64,000 bases of DNA from Rhizobium sp. AC27/96 (GCF_001692325.1 NZ_LXKN01000015.1:1-64000); one strand, 5' to 3'; counted from the first letter of the stretch, positions 55,419 through 64,000 are shown. Made by a program: numbers and translations. Notes: generated by a model not told the origin, from the sequence alone.

Positions 55419-57301
55419 GCGCGATGCTGGTCGATGCCGTCGTCCCGGGCGCGCAGGCTCCCGCCGTCAGGGGAGCGCCGTTCGTCGGCGCTCTTCAGAC
55501 ACTCGTCGAAGTGCTCGCGGCCACATTTCTGGCGGCGGACCTTTTGGTCGTCATCGTCTCGGTGTTATGGCGCTATGCATTCAACGATACCATCCTATGG
55601 GCGGATGAGGTCGCGCGCATGCTCCTGATCGGCGTCGCCTTCTTTGGTGGCGCCGCTGCTGTCGCCAAGGGACATCACGTCGGTATCCGCATTCTCCGGG
55701 ACAATCTGAAAGAAAGGAACCGGATCGTCGTGGAGGCCGCCGGCCTCTGGGTCGAGTTCGTCGTCTCCATCGCATTCGTTGTCTTCGCCGTTCAATATTG
55801 CGAGACGGCCTGGACGCAGGTGACCTCGACGGGCCTGCCGCAGAACCTGTTCATCTATCCGTTGATCGCCGGCGGTCTGTGCATGGCGATCTTCACAGCA
55901 GCCAGGCTCTTCGCCTATCCCGCGCACGCAATTCTCGTCGCGCTGGGTGGCCTGCTGGCCATTGGAGCCGTCGTTGCGGCATGGATGTTCTTCCTGCCGG
56001 ACTACGCGCCGGGCGCTCTTACATTGCTCCTTTTCGGCTTTGCCATTTGCCTCGCTTCCGGGATTCCAATCGCATTTGCTCTCTGCGTCGGCGCGCTGCT
56101 CTATATCACCGGCGACGGGTTCATCCCCTATGCTGTGTTCGCCCAGCAAGCCTATAGCGGGATCGATAATGTCGTGCTTCTCGCCGTCCCCTTCTTCGTG
56201 CTGACGGGTCTGGCCATGGAAGTGAATGGCATGTCCGTTCGCCTGATCGAGCTCCTGCGGCGCGGTGTTGGAAAACGGCGGGGAGGCCTCGGCATCGTCA
56301 CCGTGTTGAGCATGGTGCTCTTTTCCGGCATTTCTGGCTCGAAGCTCGCCGATGTCACGGCCGTCGGCACGGTCATGGTGCCCGCGATGCGTCGTTCCGG
56401 CAACAACCCTTCCGATGGTGTCGCTCTTCTGGCGGCAAGCGCCGTCATGGCCGAAACGATCCCGCCCTGCATCAATCTCATCATTCTCGGCTATGTCGCC
56501 AATATTTCGATCGGCGGGCTTTTCGCCGCCGGCATCTACCCCGCAATCCTGATGGCCACGGCGCTGATTGCCGGCGTCGTCATCTTTTCGCGCAAGGACG
56601 CACCCGCGATTGTCGAGAAATCGGACCGGAGCCTTGCCAGCCTTCTTGGAAGCGGCGGCATCAGCCTCGGTGTGATCGTCATCATCTTCGGCGGCTATCG
56701 CTCGGGCTTTGCAACGGCCACCGAGATTGGCGCCTTTGCCGTCGCCTACGCTCTGATCGTCGGCGCGCTGGCTTTCCGTGAACTGACATGGGCGAGCACG
56801 CTGGCGCTCTTCAAACGATCGGCGACACTCGCCGGCATGATCCTTTTCGTGGTCGCCGCTTCGCAGACGGTCGCCTTCTCGATCACCATCGCGCAGGTCC
56901 CGCATATGCTGGCCGAAATGATGATCAGCTTGACGCATGGGGCTGGCGCATGGGCCTTCTTGATTGTCTCGATCCTGATCCTGATCGTCATGGGGGCAGC
57001 ATTGGAAGGCGCGCCGGCTTTGATCATCTTTGGACCATTGCTGCTGCCGGTTGCCCATAGTTTCGGGATCGAACCGCTGCATTACGGCATCGTGCTGATC
57101 GTCGCGATGGGCCTCGGCCTTTTCGCGCCGCCGCTTGGCCTCGGGCTCTATACAAGCTGCGCCGTCGGCAACGTGCCGCTGGAAGCGACCGTCAAGCCGA
57201 TCGCCAAGTACCTCGCGATCCTCTTCGTCTGCCTGCTGATCATCGCGTTCGTGCCCGATATCACGAATTCCCTGCCGCGCAGCCTCGGATACATCAAATA
57301 G
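55415..57301 (+). CDS. TRAP transporter permease, DctQ-DctM fusion
   Basis: 628 residues. Small DctQ-type half (about 1-190; VSVLWRYAFNDTILWADEVARMLL, four membrane segments) is fused to a DctM-type half (about 200-628) with LLAVPFFVLTGLAMEVNG, VLSMVLFSGISGSKLADVTAVG, ETIPPCINLIILGYVANIS and MGLGLFAPPLGLGLYTSC. Separate subunits are more common; single-chain fusion is a known variant. Sodium-driven uptake of the DctP ligand. Overlapping start ATGA with dctP. Confidence 0.9.
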   Translation: MSAMLVDAVVPGAQAPAVRGAPFVGALQTLVEVLAATFLAADLLVVIVSVLWRYAFNDTILWADEVARMLLIGVAFFGGAAAVAKGHHVGIRILRDNLKERNRIVVEAAGLWVEFVVSIAFVVFAVQYCETAWTQVTSTGLPQNLFIYPLIAGGLCMAIFTAARLFAYPAHAILVALGGLLAIGAVVAAWMFFLPDYAPGALTLLLFGFAICLASGIPIAFALCVGALLYITGDGFIPYAVFAQQAYSGIDNVVLLAVPFFVLTGLAMEVNGMSVRLIELLRRGVGKRRGGLGIVTVLSMVLFSGISGSKLADVTAVGTVMVPAMRRSGNNPSDGVALLAASAVMAETIPPCINLIILGYVANISIGGLFAAGIYPAILMATALIAGVVIFSRKDAPAIVEKSDRSLASLLGSGGISLGVIVIIFGGYRSGFATATEIGAFAVAYALIVGALAFRELTWASTLALFKRSATLAGMILFVVAASQTVAFSITIAQVPHMLAEMMISLTHGAGAWAFLIVSILILIVMGAALEGAPALIIFGPLLLPVAHSFGIEPLHYGIVLIVAMGLGLFAPPLGLGLYTSCAVGNVPLEATVKPIAKYLAILFVCLLIIAFVPDITNSLPRSLGYIK

Positions 57302-57305
57302 CGAA

Positions 57306-57339
57306 CAGGCTTGCGGCGACTATGAAAGTCGCAAGCCTG
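57306..57339 (+). terminator. Stem-loop between TRAP permease and KduI genes
   Basis: CAGGCTTGCG-(GCG)-ACT, loop ATGAA-containing, AGT-CGCAAGCCTG: a 13-bp stem with a 3-base bulge just after the permease stop. Immediately downstream is CGGGAC-CT-GTCCCG (57346-57359). No T-tract, so read-through to kduI is possible. Confidence 0.45.
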
Positions 57340-57416
57340 CTCGATCGGGACCTGTCCCGCTTGCCTTCAACGCTGGTCACGACGGCCGGACACCATCGAG
57401 AAAAGGAAATAATTCC

Positions 57417-58253
57417 ATGAAAACAGACGTGAGACACGCGTCCCATCCGGAAGCCGTTCGTGGCTATGACACGGAAACGCTTCGGCGCCATTTTCTGGTC
57501 GAGACCGTCTTCGAAAGCGGCGAGATCCGGCTCACCTATTCTCACTACGACCGCATGGTCATCGGCGGCGCGGAGCCGGCCGGATCGGCATTGACGCTGA
57601 CGGCGCCCGAGGCGATCGGACAGGAAACCTTCCTGACCGAGCGTGAGCTTGGTGCACTCAACATCGGTGGCGCCGGCCGCATTACCGTCGATGGCAAGTC
57701 CTACGATCTCGGAAAATATGATTGCCTCTACATCGGCAAGGGTGCCAGGGATGTTCGTTTCGAAAGCAGGGACGCCGGCACCCCAGCGAAGTTCTATCTT
57801 GTCTCGACGCCGGCGCATGCGGTGCATCCGACCGTGCTTCTGAAGCGCGAGCAGGCCCGGCACCTGACGCCGGGCGAGGCAGCGACCGCCAACAAGCGCT
57901 CGATCTACCAGTTCATCCATCCCGATGTCTGCCAGTCCTGCCAGCTGACCATGGGCTTCACCATGATCGAGCCGGGCAGCGTCTGGAACACCATGCCGGC
58001 GCATACGCATGACCGACGCATGGAGGCCTATCTCTATTTCGATCTCGAGGCGGATCAGCGCGTCTTTCATTTCATGGGCGAGCCGCAGGAAACGCGCCAC
58101 ATGCTTGTCGCCAACGAACAGGCGATTATCTCACCTCCATGGTCGATCCATTCGGGGGCCGGCACGAAGAATTACAGTTTCATCTGGGCCATGGCTGGTG
58201 ACAACAAGAGCTTCACCGATATGGACCACATCGCAATCGCCGATTTGAGGTAG
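57417..58253 (+). CDS. kduI: 5-keto-4-deoxyuronate isomerase (4-deoxy-L-threo-5-hexosulose-uronate ketol-isomerase)
   Basis: 278-residue cupin-type isomerase. KduI landmarks: DVRHASHPEAVRGYDTETLRRHFL at the N-terminus, LGKYDCLYIGKG, and the zinc site in WNTMPAHTHDRRMEAYLYFDLE, later SPPWSIHSGAGTKNYSFIWAM. Converts 5-keto-4-deoxyuronate to 2,5-diketo-3-deoxygluconate in pectate use. AAGGAAATAATT precedes the start. Five bases upstream of kduD. Confidence 0.93.
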   Translation: MKTDVRHASHPEAVRGYDTETLRRHFLVETVFESGEIRLTYSHYDRMVIGGAEPAGSALTLTAPEAIGQETFLTERELGALNIGGAGRITVDGKSYDLGKYDCLYIGKGARDVRFESRDAGTPAKFYLVSTPAHAVHPTVLLKREQARHLTPGEAATANKRSIYQFIHPDVCQSCQLTMGFTMIEPGSVWNTMPAHTHDRRMEAYLYFDLEADQRVFHFMGEPQETRHMLVANEQAIISPPWSIHSGAGTKNYSFIWAMAGDNKSFTDMDHIAIADLR

Positions 58254-58258
58254 CAGGC

Positions 58259-59014
58259 ATGGCCAATCTTTTCGATCTTGCCGGACGCACCGCCGTCGTC
58301 ACCGGCGCCAATACGGGTATCGGCCAGGGCATCGCTGTGGCGCTTGCCGGCGCAGGCGCATCGATCGTCGCCGTCGGCCGCTCGTCGATGGAGGAGACCG
58401 AGGCACTGGTTCGGCAGGCCGGTTCCCGCTTTCACGCTATCAATGCCGATCTGTCCACAATCGAGCCCGTCAAGCGGATCGTCTCCGAGACTGTTTCAAG
58501 GTTCGGAGCCCTCGATATCCTGGTCAACAATGCCGGGATCATCCGCCGTGCCGACTCGATCGACTTCACCGAGGAGGATTGGGATGCGGTCATCGATACC
58601 AATCTGAAGACGGCATTTTTTCTATCGCAGGCCGCGGGTCGTCACATGCTCGAAAAGGGCCGGGGCAAGATCATCAACATCGCCTCGCTGCTTTCGTTCC
58701 AAGGAGGGATACGCATCCCCTCCTATACGGCCTCGAAGAGCGGGCTTGCGGGTATTACACGGCTGCTTGCCTGCGAATGGGCTGGCAAGGGCGTCAATGT
58801 GAACGCGATTGCACCCGGTTATTTCGTGACGAACAACACCACGGCTCTGCGCGAGGATCCCGACCGCAGCGCCGCGATCCTTGCCCGCATCCCGGCAGGT
58901 CGCTGGGGAAAACCGGAGGATATTGGCGCAACGGCAGTATTTCTTGCCGCACCTGCTTCCGATTACGTTCATGGTACGGTCATTCCGGTCGACGGGGGAT
59001 GGCTGGCGCGCTGA
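58259..59014 (+). CDS. kduD: 2-deoxy-D-gluconate 3-dehydrogenase (short-chain dehydrogenase)
   Basis: 251 residues, SDR fold: TGANTGIGQGIAVALAGAG (nucleotide loop), DILVNNAGIIRRADSIDF, catalytic S and Y-x3-K in SLLSFQGGIRIPSYTASKSG, and GKPEDIGATAVFLAAPASDYV with the closing VIPVDGGWLAR. KduD reduces 2,5-diketo-3-deoxygluconate to KDG. Adjacent KduI makes the assignment firm. KDG kinase and aldolase genes are not seen here. Confidence 0.93.
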   Translation: MANLFDLAGRTAVVTGANTGIGQGIAVALAGAGASIVAVGRSSMEETEALVRQAGSRFHAINADLSTIEPVKRIVSETVSRFGALDILVNNAGIIRRADSIDFTEEDWDAVIDTNLKTAFFLSQAAGRHMLEKGRGKIINIASLLSFQGGIRIPSYTASKSGLAGITRLLACEWAGKGVNVNAIAPGYFVTNNTTALREDPDRSAAILARIPAGRWGKPEDIGATAVFLAAPASDYVHGTVIPVDGGWLAR

Positions 59015-59057
59015 GGACGGTGGGATCGGGTCGTCTGGCGCAACATTTGGAGGAGAG

Positions 59058-59741
59058 ATGCAGTATCAATTCGATTTTGGGGCACTCTTGCCCTATTGGC
59101 AGGATTTCCTGGCGGGCGCGCTGACGACTGTTGAGATCACTTTGTTCTCGGTGATTATCGGCCTTGCGATCGGTATTGCCTGTGCTATCGCCCGCCGATC
59201 CGATGTGGCAATCCTGCGAGGTCTGTCCGGCGCTTACATCGAAGCGGTGCGCAATACCCCCTTCATCGTGCAGATCTTCTTCATCTTCTTCGGCCTCTCT
59301 TCCATCGGCGTTCGCCTGCCAATCGTCGCCGCTTCTGTCTTTGCGATGGTCATCAATGTCGGCGCCTATACGGCTGAAATCGTTCGGGCCGGCATCGATT
59401 CCATTCACCCGAGCCAGATCGAGGCGGCCGAGTCGCTTGGCCTTTCGAAATTCCAGATCTATCGCGACATCATCCTGCTTCCGGCGATCGAGCGGGTCTA
59501 TCCGGCCCTTTCCAGCCAATTCATCCTGATGATGCTCTCGACCTCGATCTGCTCGCAGATATCGGCGGAGGAGCTGACGGGCGTCGCCAACAACATCCAG
59601 TCCAACACGTTCCGCTCGCTCGAAACCTATGTGGTCGTTGCGGTGCTCTATATCGCCATCACCTATCTGATGCGCGCCGCCTTCTTCGGGCTCGGGCTGA
59701 TCGCCTTCCCGCGCCGCCGCAAACTCGAACTCGGTTTGTGA
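59058..59741 (+). CDS. Polar amino acid ABC permease (1)
   Basis: 227 residues. LPYWQDFLAGALTTVEITLFSV, EAVRNTPFIVQIFFIFFGL and the EAA loop EAAESLGLSKFQIYRDIILLPAIERVYP. Start at 59058 with AGGAG upstream. Begins 43 bases after kduD; either the start of a new unit or read-through. Together with the next three genes gives a full importer. Confidence 0.88.
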   Translation: MQYQFDFGALLPYWQDFLAGALTTVEITLFSVIIGLAIGIACAIARRSDVAILRGLSGAYIEAVRNTPFIVQIFFIFFGLSSIGVRLPIVAASVFAMVINVGAYTAEIVRAGIDSIHPSQIEAAESLGLSKFQIYRDIILLPAIERVYPALSSQFILMMLSTSICSQISAEELTGVANNIQSNTFRSLETYVVVAVLYIAITYLMRAAFFGLGLIAFPRRRKLELGL

Positions 59742-59748
59742 GGTACTG

Positions 59749-60402
59749 ATGCTCGGTGCGTTTTCGACCAATCATCTCGTCTATCTGCTCGAAGGTCTCG
59801 CGTGGACCGTGGTGCTGTCAGCACTCGCCTTTCTGTTCGGCGGCATCGCCGGCTTTTTCGTCATGCTCGCGCGTATCTCGCGCTTTCGCTGGCTGCGGCG
59901 GGTGGCTCTTGTCTACATCCAGATCGTGCAGGGCATGCCGCTGCTCATCCAGATGTTCCTTCTCTATTTCGGCCTTGGTGTCTTCGGCATCTCGGTGCCG
60001 CCGCTTGTCGCCGCCTGCCTCGGCATGATGGTCTATTCGAGCTCCTATCTCGGCGAAATCTGGCGCGGCTCCGTGCAGTCGATCGCAAAGACGCAATTCG
60101 AGGCCGCCGAATGCCTTGGGCTCACGCGCTGGCAGGCCCTGCGTGATGTCATCCTGCCGCAGGCTTTGAAAATCGCAACGCCGCCGACGGTCGGCTTCCT
60201 CGTGCAGCTCGTCAAGAACACATCGCTTGCTTCGGTCGTCGGCTTTCTGGAGCTGACGCGCGCTGCCCAGGTCATCAACAACTCACTGTTCCAGCCCTTC
60301 CTGGTCTTTGGCGTCGCAGCCTTCTTTTACTTCTGCGTCTGCTATCCGCTGTCGGTCTGGAGTCGTTCGCTTGAGAGGAAACTCAATGTCGGTCGCCGTT
60401 AA
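59749..60402 (+). CDS. Polar amino acid ABC permease (2)
   Basis: 217 residues: LLEGLAWTVVLSALAFLFGGIA, IQIVQGMPLLIQMFLLYFGL and the EAA loop EAAECLGLTRWQALRDVILPQALKIATPP. Eight bases after the first permease, overlapping the ATPase gene by 17 bases. Confidence 0.88.
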   Translation: MLGAFSTNHLVYLLEGLAWTVVLSALAFLFGGIAGFFVMLARISRFRWLRRVALVYIQIVQGMPLLIQMFLLYFGLGVFGISVPPLVAACLGMMVYSSSYLGEIWRGSVQSIAKTQFEAAECLGLTRWQALRDVILPQALKIATPPTVGFLVQLVKNTSLASVVGFLELTRAAQVINNSLFQPFLVFGVAAFFYFCVCYPLSVWSRSLERKLNVGRR

Positions 60403-61114
60403 GCTCACCAATGTCGTCAAGCGCTTCGGCGAGCTGGAGGTGCTGAAAGGGGTCTCCTTCGAGATCAATGCCGGCGAGGTCGTCGCGCTGATCGGCCAGT
60501 CGGGTTCCGGCAAGAGCACCGCACTGCGCTGCATCAATCGCCTGGAGACGATCCAGGGCGGCTCGATCGATGTCTGTGGCCATCGCGTAGAAGACCCGAA
60601 ACTCGATCTTCGCGCCCTGCGCCGGGATATCGGCATGGTGTTCCAGAGCTACAATCTGTTTCCGCACATGACCGTCGCCGAAAACATCATGCTGGCTTTG
60701 CGCCGCGTCAAAGGCATGCGCAAGGATCAGGCGCGCGAGATCGCGGTACAGGTGCTGGCCAAGGTCGGGCTATCGGAAAAGATCGAAAGCTACCCCGAGC
60801 AGCTTTCGGGCGGTCAGCAGCAGCGCGTGGCCATTGCCCGGTCGCTTGCCATGCAGCCGAAAGTCATGCTGTTCGACGAAGTGACGTCCGCACTCGACCC
60901 CAAGCTCACCGGCGAGGTCTTGCGGGTGATGGAGGATCTTGCCCGTGGCGGCATGACCATGATCGTCGTGACGCATGAGATGGGCTTTGCCAAACGCGCC
61001 GCCAACCGCGTGATCTACATGCATACCGGCAAGGTCTGGGAAACCGGAGAGGCGGATATCCTCTCCAATCCCCAGACGCCCGAATTGAGGGAATTCATGG
61101 CCGCCGAGCTTTGA
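60386..61114 (+). CDS. Polar amino acid ABC ATPase
   Basis: 242 residues. Walker A GQSGSGKSTALRC, Q-loop MVFQSYNLFPHMTVAENI, signature [15 protein letters not shown], Walker B KVMLFDEVTSALDPKL, H-loop TMIVVTHEMGFAKRA. The start ATG 60386 lies inside the end of the preceding gene, with GAGAGGAA upstream. Note DEVTSALD, a common variant of DEPTSALD in this class. Confidence 0.92.
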   Translation: MSVAVKLTNVVKRFGELEVLKGVSFEINAGEVVALIGQSGSGKSTALRCINRLETIQGGSIDVCGHRVEDPKLDLRALRRDIGMVFQSYNLFPHMTVAENIMLALRRVKGMRKDQAREIAVQVLAKVGLSEKIESYPEQLSGGQQQRVAIARSLAMQPKVMLFDEVTSALDPKLTGEVLRVMEDLARGGMTMIVVTHEMGFAKRAANRVIYMHTGKVWETGEADILSNPQTPELREFMAAEL

Positions 61115-61173
61115 ATTCCGGGAGGAGTACCTGTGCCCAGGCGCAGGATCGAACAACGAGAGAGGAGTTTCAT

Positions 61174-61968
61174 ATGCAGAGAAGAATGATTTCGAAGCTT
61201 GCGTTGATTGCCAGTGCCGGTCTGCTTGCGCTTGCGAGCGTTGCTCACGCGGATGTGCTTGACAACATCAAGAAGGCCGGGAAAGTCCGCATCGCGGTTG
61301 CGATGGGCACTCCGGAATATTCATTTGTCGATGAAAATCTGAAGCCGACGGGATCGGACGTCGAGACCGCGCAGTTGATCGCCAAGGACCTCGGCGTTCA
61401 GCTGGAATTGGTGGAGATCACCAATGCGGCACGCGTCCCATCCGTGCAGACCGGCAAGGCCGACATGGTCGTTTCCGCGCTCGGCATCACCGATGAGCGG
61501 AAGAAGGCGATCGACTACTCGGTTCCCTACGCCACGCTGGCGCTCGTCGTTGCGGCGCCTCCGAGCATCGAAATCAAGGGCTATTCGGACCTCGTCGGCA
61601 AGCGCGTCGGCGTGACCCGGGCGACGACGAATGATCAGGACATCTCGGCAAATGCCAAGGGTGCCAATATCGTCCGCTTTGAAGATGACGCGACACTCAT
61701 CACCTCCGTCGTCTCGGGCCAGGTCGACATTCTCTCAAGCCAATCAGCTGTCATCAACGGCATCAACAAGAAGCTTGGCGATCATCCGCTGCAGGTGAAG
61801 TTCACCCAGAAGGAGACCGTGCTGGGTATCGGCATTCCGAAGGGCGAAACTGCCTTGAAGGGATGGCTGGACCAATGGGTAAAGACAAACTTCGACAATA
61901 AGGTGCTGCGCGATATCTATCGCAAATACCACAATGCCGAACTGCCCGATGATCTGACATCCCGCTGA
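61174..61968 (+). CDS. Amino-acid-type periplasmic binding protein (family 3)
   Basis: 264 residues. Signal peptide MISKLALIASAGLLALASVAHA. DNIKKAGKVRIAVAMGTPEYSF, KPTGSDVETAQLIAKDLGVQ, VQTGKADMVVSALGITDERK and ALVVAAPPSIEIKGYSDLVGK follow the family-3 pattern. AGAGAGGAG precedes the ATG. Last gene of permease-permease-ATPase-binding protein order, which differs from the other importers of the window. Its ligand may be linked to the adjacent Rieske oxygenase. Confidence 0.9.
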   Translation: MQRRMISKLALIASAGLLALASVAHADVLDNIKKAGKVRIAVAMGTPEYSFVDENLKPTGSDVETAQLIAKDLGVQLELVEITNAARVPSVQTGKADMVVSALGITDERKKAIDYSVPYATLALVVAAPPSIEIKGYSDLVGKRVGVTRATTNDQDISANAKGANIVRFEDDATLITSVVSGQVDILSSQSAVINGINKKLGDHPLQVKFTQKETVLGIGIPKGETALKGWLDQWVKTNFDNKVLRDIYRKYHNAELPDDLTSR

Positions 61969-61994
61969 GCAGGAGATACAAGGCCTGCCGGAGG

Positions 61995-63032
61995 TTATTC
62001 CGGCTGGTTTCCGCCTCGAGGCAGTTTTGGGTGCCGCATGCTTCCTCGGCGAAACACGCTGCTGTCGACGGACTGGTGTCTATCCTTGCTCGGGGAGACA
62101 CTGAAGGCCTTGCGGTAGGTGCGCGAGAAGACCTCGAGCGAGGAGAAGCCGCAGGCAACCGCGGTCTGCGTAATGGTCAGTTCCGTTTGCTGAACCAGCT
62201 GGTGCGCCCGCTCCATGCGCAGCATGTGATAGGCCTGTGTCATGCTAGAGCCGAGCCGTTGTTGGAACAGGCGCTGCAGATGCCTTTCCGAAACGCCGAC
62301 CATTGCAGCAATTTTCGGACAGGGCAGGGGCTCGTCAATGGTCGCAGCCATGATGTGGCGTGCTCGGGTCACGGGATCACGCGCCACGGTGCCTTGGTCG
62401 CGGTTGTCTGATGTCTGTTGACGGTCGTGGCCCTCTCGCCTCTGCAGCAACAGGTGCTGGGCGACCTCGTTTGCAAGCTCCTGACCGGCGGTGCGCGCAA
62501 TGAGGGCTGTCATCATGTCGAGGGTCGCGCTCGCGCCCGCCGAAATGGGCCGGCGCGCGGAAAGGCTGTAGAGCGTATCGGTCACATTGACGTCAGGGTA
62601 GCGTTCCCGCATACCTTCGATATTGTACCAGTGTACGGGTGCCCGATGGTCCTCCATCAGGCCGGCGGCGGCTAGTATTTCGCTTCCTGTCTCGATTGCG
62701 CCGACCTCGGCGCCCGCCCGCTCGGCCCAACGCAGCCATTTCAGCAGCCGATTGTCCGATGCCGCTTCGCGTGCGTCGAAGCTTGCCAGTACCAGCACAA
62801 CATCGAAACGCTCGGTGGTGCCGAGGGGATAGTCGACGGCACTCTGGATCCCGTTGCTGGCCGCGACCGCGAAGCCGTCGGTGGACAGTGTGTTCCAGCT
62901 GAAGACCCTGCGGCGGGCAAGCCAGTTGGCGATGAACAACGGCTCTATCGCCATCGCCAGTGCGAGATAGGAAAACCCCGGAACAAGTACGAGGCCGAAG
63001 CGATGACCTCTCGGATTTTCGAGTGACGACAT
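61995..63032 (-). CDS. GlxA-like AraC-family regulator (DJ-1/PfpI sensor domain)
   Basis: 345 residues. N-terminal glutamine-amidotransferase-like DJ-1/PfpI domain at about 10-180 (FGLVLVPGFSYLALAMAIEPL, AGAEVGAIETGSEILAAAGLM) and a C-terminal AraC HTH at about 225-320 (IAAMVGVSERHLQRLFQQRLG, TQTAVACGFSSLEVFSRTYRKAF). The usual Cys of PfpI hydrolases is replaced, as in GlxA-type regulators. Such proteins control choline, betaine or carnitine catabolism (GbdR, CdhR). Divergent from the Rieske oxygenase gene. Confidence 0.88.
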   Translation of the reverse strand: MSSLENPRGHRFGLVLVPGFSYLALAMAIEPLFIANWLARRRVFSWNTLSTDGFAVAASNGIQSAVDYPLGTTERFDVVLVLASFDAREAASDNRLLKWLRWAERAGAEVGAIETGSEILAAAGLMEDHRAPVHWYNIEGMRERYPDVNVTDTLYSLSARRPISAGASATLDMMTALIARTAGQELANEVAQHLLLQRREGHDRQQTSDNRDQGTVARDPVTRARHIMAATIDEPLPCPKIAAMVGVSERHLQRLFQQRLGSSMTQAYHMLRMERAHQLVQQTELTITQTAVACGFSSLEVFSRTYRKAFSVSPSKDRHQSVDSSVFRRGSMRHPKLPRGGNQPE

Positions 63033-63272
63033 GGAGAGCCTTTGATTTTTTCGGACGCATAATGTCCAAAATCGTCTGGTTGCTTCAGATGTGACGGCCG
63101 GTTGAGTGTGTTGGCCTATAACATACTAAAATTGCTATCGATTTCTCGCAAGGCCGAATGATGCCGCCTTTCGGAATATGGCGGATAATGTCAATCGCGG
63201 AGAACTTTTGAGTCATAGCATCCTTCTGTGGCGGGTCCTTCCCGGGCCGCATCGTTGAACAGGAGGATAGGC

Positions 63273-64000
63273 ATGACCATAGCGCAAATGACCTGGGACT
63301 ATAGCGATCCGCGGACGGGCACGTCGATGCCGGCTTCGTTCTTCTTCGATCAGGGCGTGTTTGACGAAGAGAAGGCGAAGATCTTCATGAACTGTTGGCA
63401 CGTCGTTGGCCACATCAACGAATTCGCCAATCCCGGCGATTTCGTCGTGCAGGACATCTTCGAGCAGAGCGTTGTTGTCATGGCCGGCAGGGGCGGTGAA
63501 ATCAGTGCGTTTCACAATGTCTGTCGGCATCGCGGCAACCGGCTGATCGATGAGCGACGCGGCAACAGGCCGGGCGTCATCCGCTGCATGTATCATTCAT
63601 GGTGCTACAATCAGGACGGCAGCCTGCGTGGTGCCCCGCGAACTGAAAACCTCGAAGACTTCAACAAGAAGGACTGGGGTCTCAGGCATGTCCGGTTTGA
63701 AATCTTCGCGAACTTCGTCTTCATCACGCTTGACGAAAACGCTCCCGCCGTCGCCGAGATTGCCAGCGGAGCGGAGGCCGAGATGCGTCGGTTTCTTCCC
63801 GATCTCGACAATCTCGAACTGGCCTCGGAATCGGACGTCATTGTCGATGCGAACTGGAAGGTCATTCAGGAAAACTCGATCGAGGGCTATCACTTCGACC
63901 TTTCAGGGCCGGTTCATAAGGATCTGGCGGCGTTGATCAATTTCGAAGGCTATGCGCTGACGCCCTATGGGCAGTGGTGGACCTATATCGGCCCTCCCAA
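63273..64000 (+). CDS. Rieske non-heme iron oxygenase alpha subunit (partial, cut at window end)
   Basis: At least 242 residues, ATG 63273 with AGGAGG upstream. Rieske cluster ligands in NVCRHRGNRLID and IRCMYHSWCYNQDGSL (C-x-H...C-x2-H). The mononuclear iron site is in VIQENSIEGYHFDLSGPVH (Asn/Glu-x-x-x-x-His with the second His five residues on). The arrangement of oxygenase and GlxA-like regulator resembles glycine-betaine, carnitine and stachydrine demethylase loci. Third iron ligand lies beyond the window. Confidence 0.9.
   Translation, partial: MTIAQMTWDYSDPRTGTSMPASFFFDQGVFDEEKAKIFMNCWHVVGHINEFANPGDFVVQDIFEQSVVVMAGRGGEISAFHNVCRHRGNRLIDERRGNRPGVIRCMYHSWCYNQDGSLRGAPRTENLEDFNKKDWGLRHVRFEIFANFVFITLDENAPAVAEIASGAEAEMRRFLPDLDNLELASESDVIVDANWKVIQENSIEGYHFDLSGPVHKDLAALINFEGYALTPYGQWWTYIGPP

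Noticed and set aside
55595..57082. 495-codon minus-strand frame
   Set aside because: Antisense shadow of the TRAP permease, Asp/Gln/His-rich without any motif.
61987..62004. GCCGG-N8-CCGGC hairpin at the convergent end of the importer and GlxA-like genes
   Set aside because: Five-base stem overlapping the stop region, little support.
1..64000. CRISPR arrays, tRNA/rRNA genes, phage modules or a replication origin
   Set aside because: No regularly spaced repeats, cloverleaf, rRNA or repABC-like genes were found on reading both strands.

Overview
The window looks like a replicon segment from the Rhizobiaceae (Rhizobium/Agrobacterium type). The evidence is high-GC alphaproteobacterial coding, a bioBFDAZ biotin operon divergent from a bioR-type GntR regulator (an arrangement known from Agrobacterium and relatives), a very high density of ABC/TRAP uptake systems each with its own regulator, and no ribosomal, tRNA or core-replication genes. 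That is the usual character of a rhizobial megaplasmid or second replicon. All calls come from reading the sequence; no database search was possible.

Layout. 1-1 kb: the tail of a probable ISL3-type transposase, then an unresolved, possibly decayed stretch. 1-7.7 kb: a LuxR regulator and an iron/siderophore block (siderophore-interacting reductase, periplasmic binding protein, TonB receptor) divergent from a TetR regulator. 8-17.8 kb: a probable small-molecule catabolic locus around an IclR regulator (HpcH-type aldolase, flavin reductase, cupin-like protein, amidohydrolase, a histidine-ammonia-lyase-fold protein without the MIO triad, and a PotDBCA-type ABC importer). The palindrome TTTCA-N5-TGAAACGG recurs in its two divergent promoters. 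17.8-23.8 kb: bioBFDAZ and bioR, with an identical 13-bp palindrome twice in the shared promoter. 23.8-27.8 kb: a MocR-type regulator divergent from a split Tm-1-like pair plus an SRPBCC protein. 27.9-33.5 kb: Rieske ferredoxin and its reductase, LacI- and ROK-type regulators, and a sterol-desaturase-family di-iron enzyme. 33.7-35.8 kb: tandem AraC paralogues.

35.9-39.6 kb: an orphan sugar-type binding protein immediately downstream of a membrane GGDEF-EAL protein, preceded by a small ORF. 40.5-43 kb: three Tad-type genes (one TadG-like with a von Willebrand-like site, two TadE-like) without secretion machinery. 43.1-47.8 kb: a polar amino acid ABC importer, a homocysteine S-methyltransferase and a divergent Lrp regulator, suggesting S-methylmethionine or a related methyl donor as substrate. 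48-52.7 kb: a ytfQRT-yjfF-type galactofuranose importer. 52.8-59 kb: a GntR regulator, an FAH-type hydratase, a TRAP transporter with fused DctQ-DctM, KduI and KduD, pointing to use of unsaturated uronides from pectin-like polymers. 59-62 kb: a second amino-acid-type ABC importer. 62-64 kb: a GlxA-like AraC regulator divergent from a Rieske oxygenase alpha subunit cut by the window end.

The common theme is scavenging of plant- and soil-derived solutes under local control. The observations most worth following are the MIO-less lyase-like gene with its shared operator, the binding-protein/GGDEF-EAL pair, the split Tm-1-like pair, and the methyltransferase-linked ABC importer.
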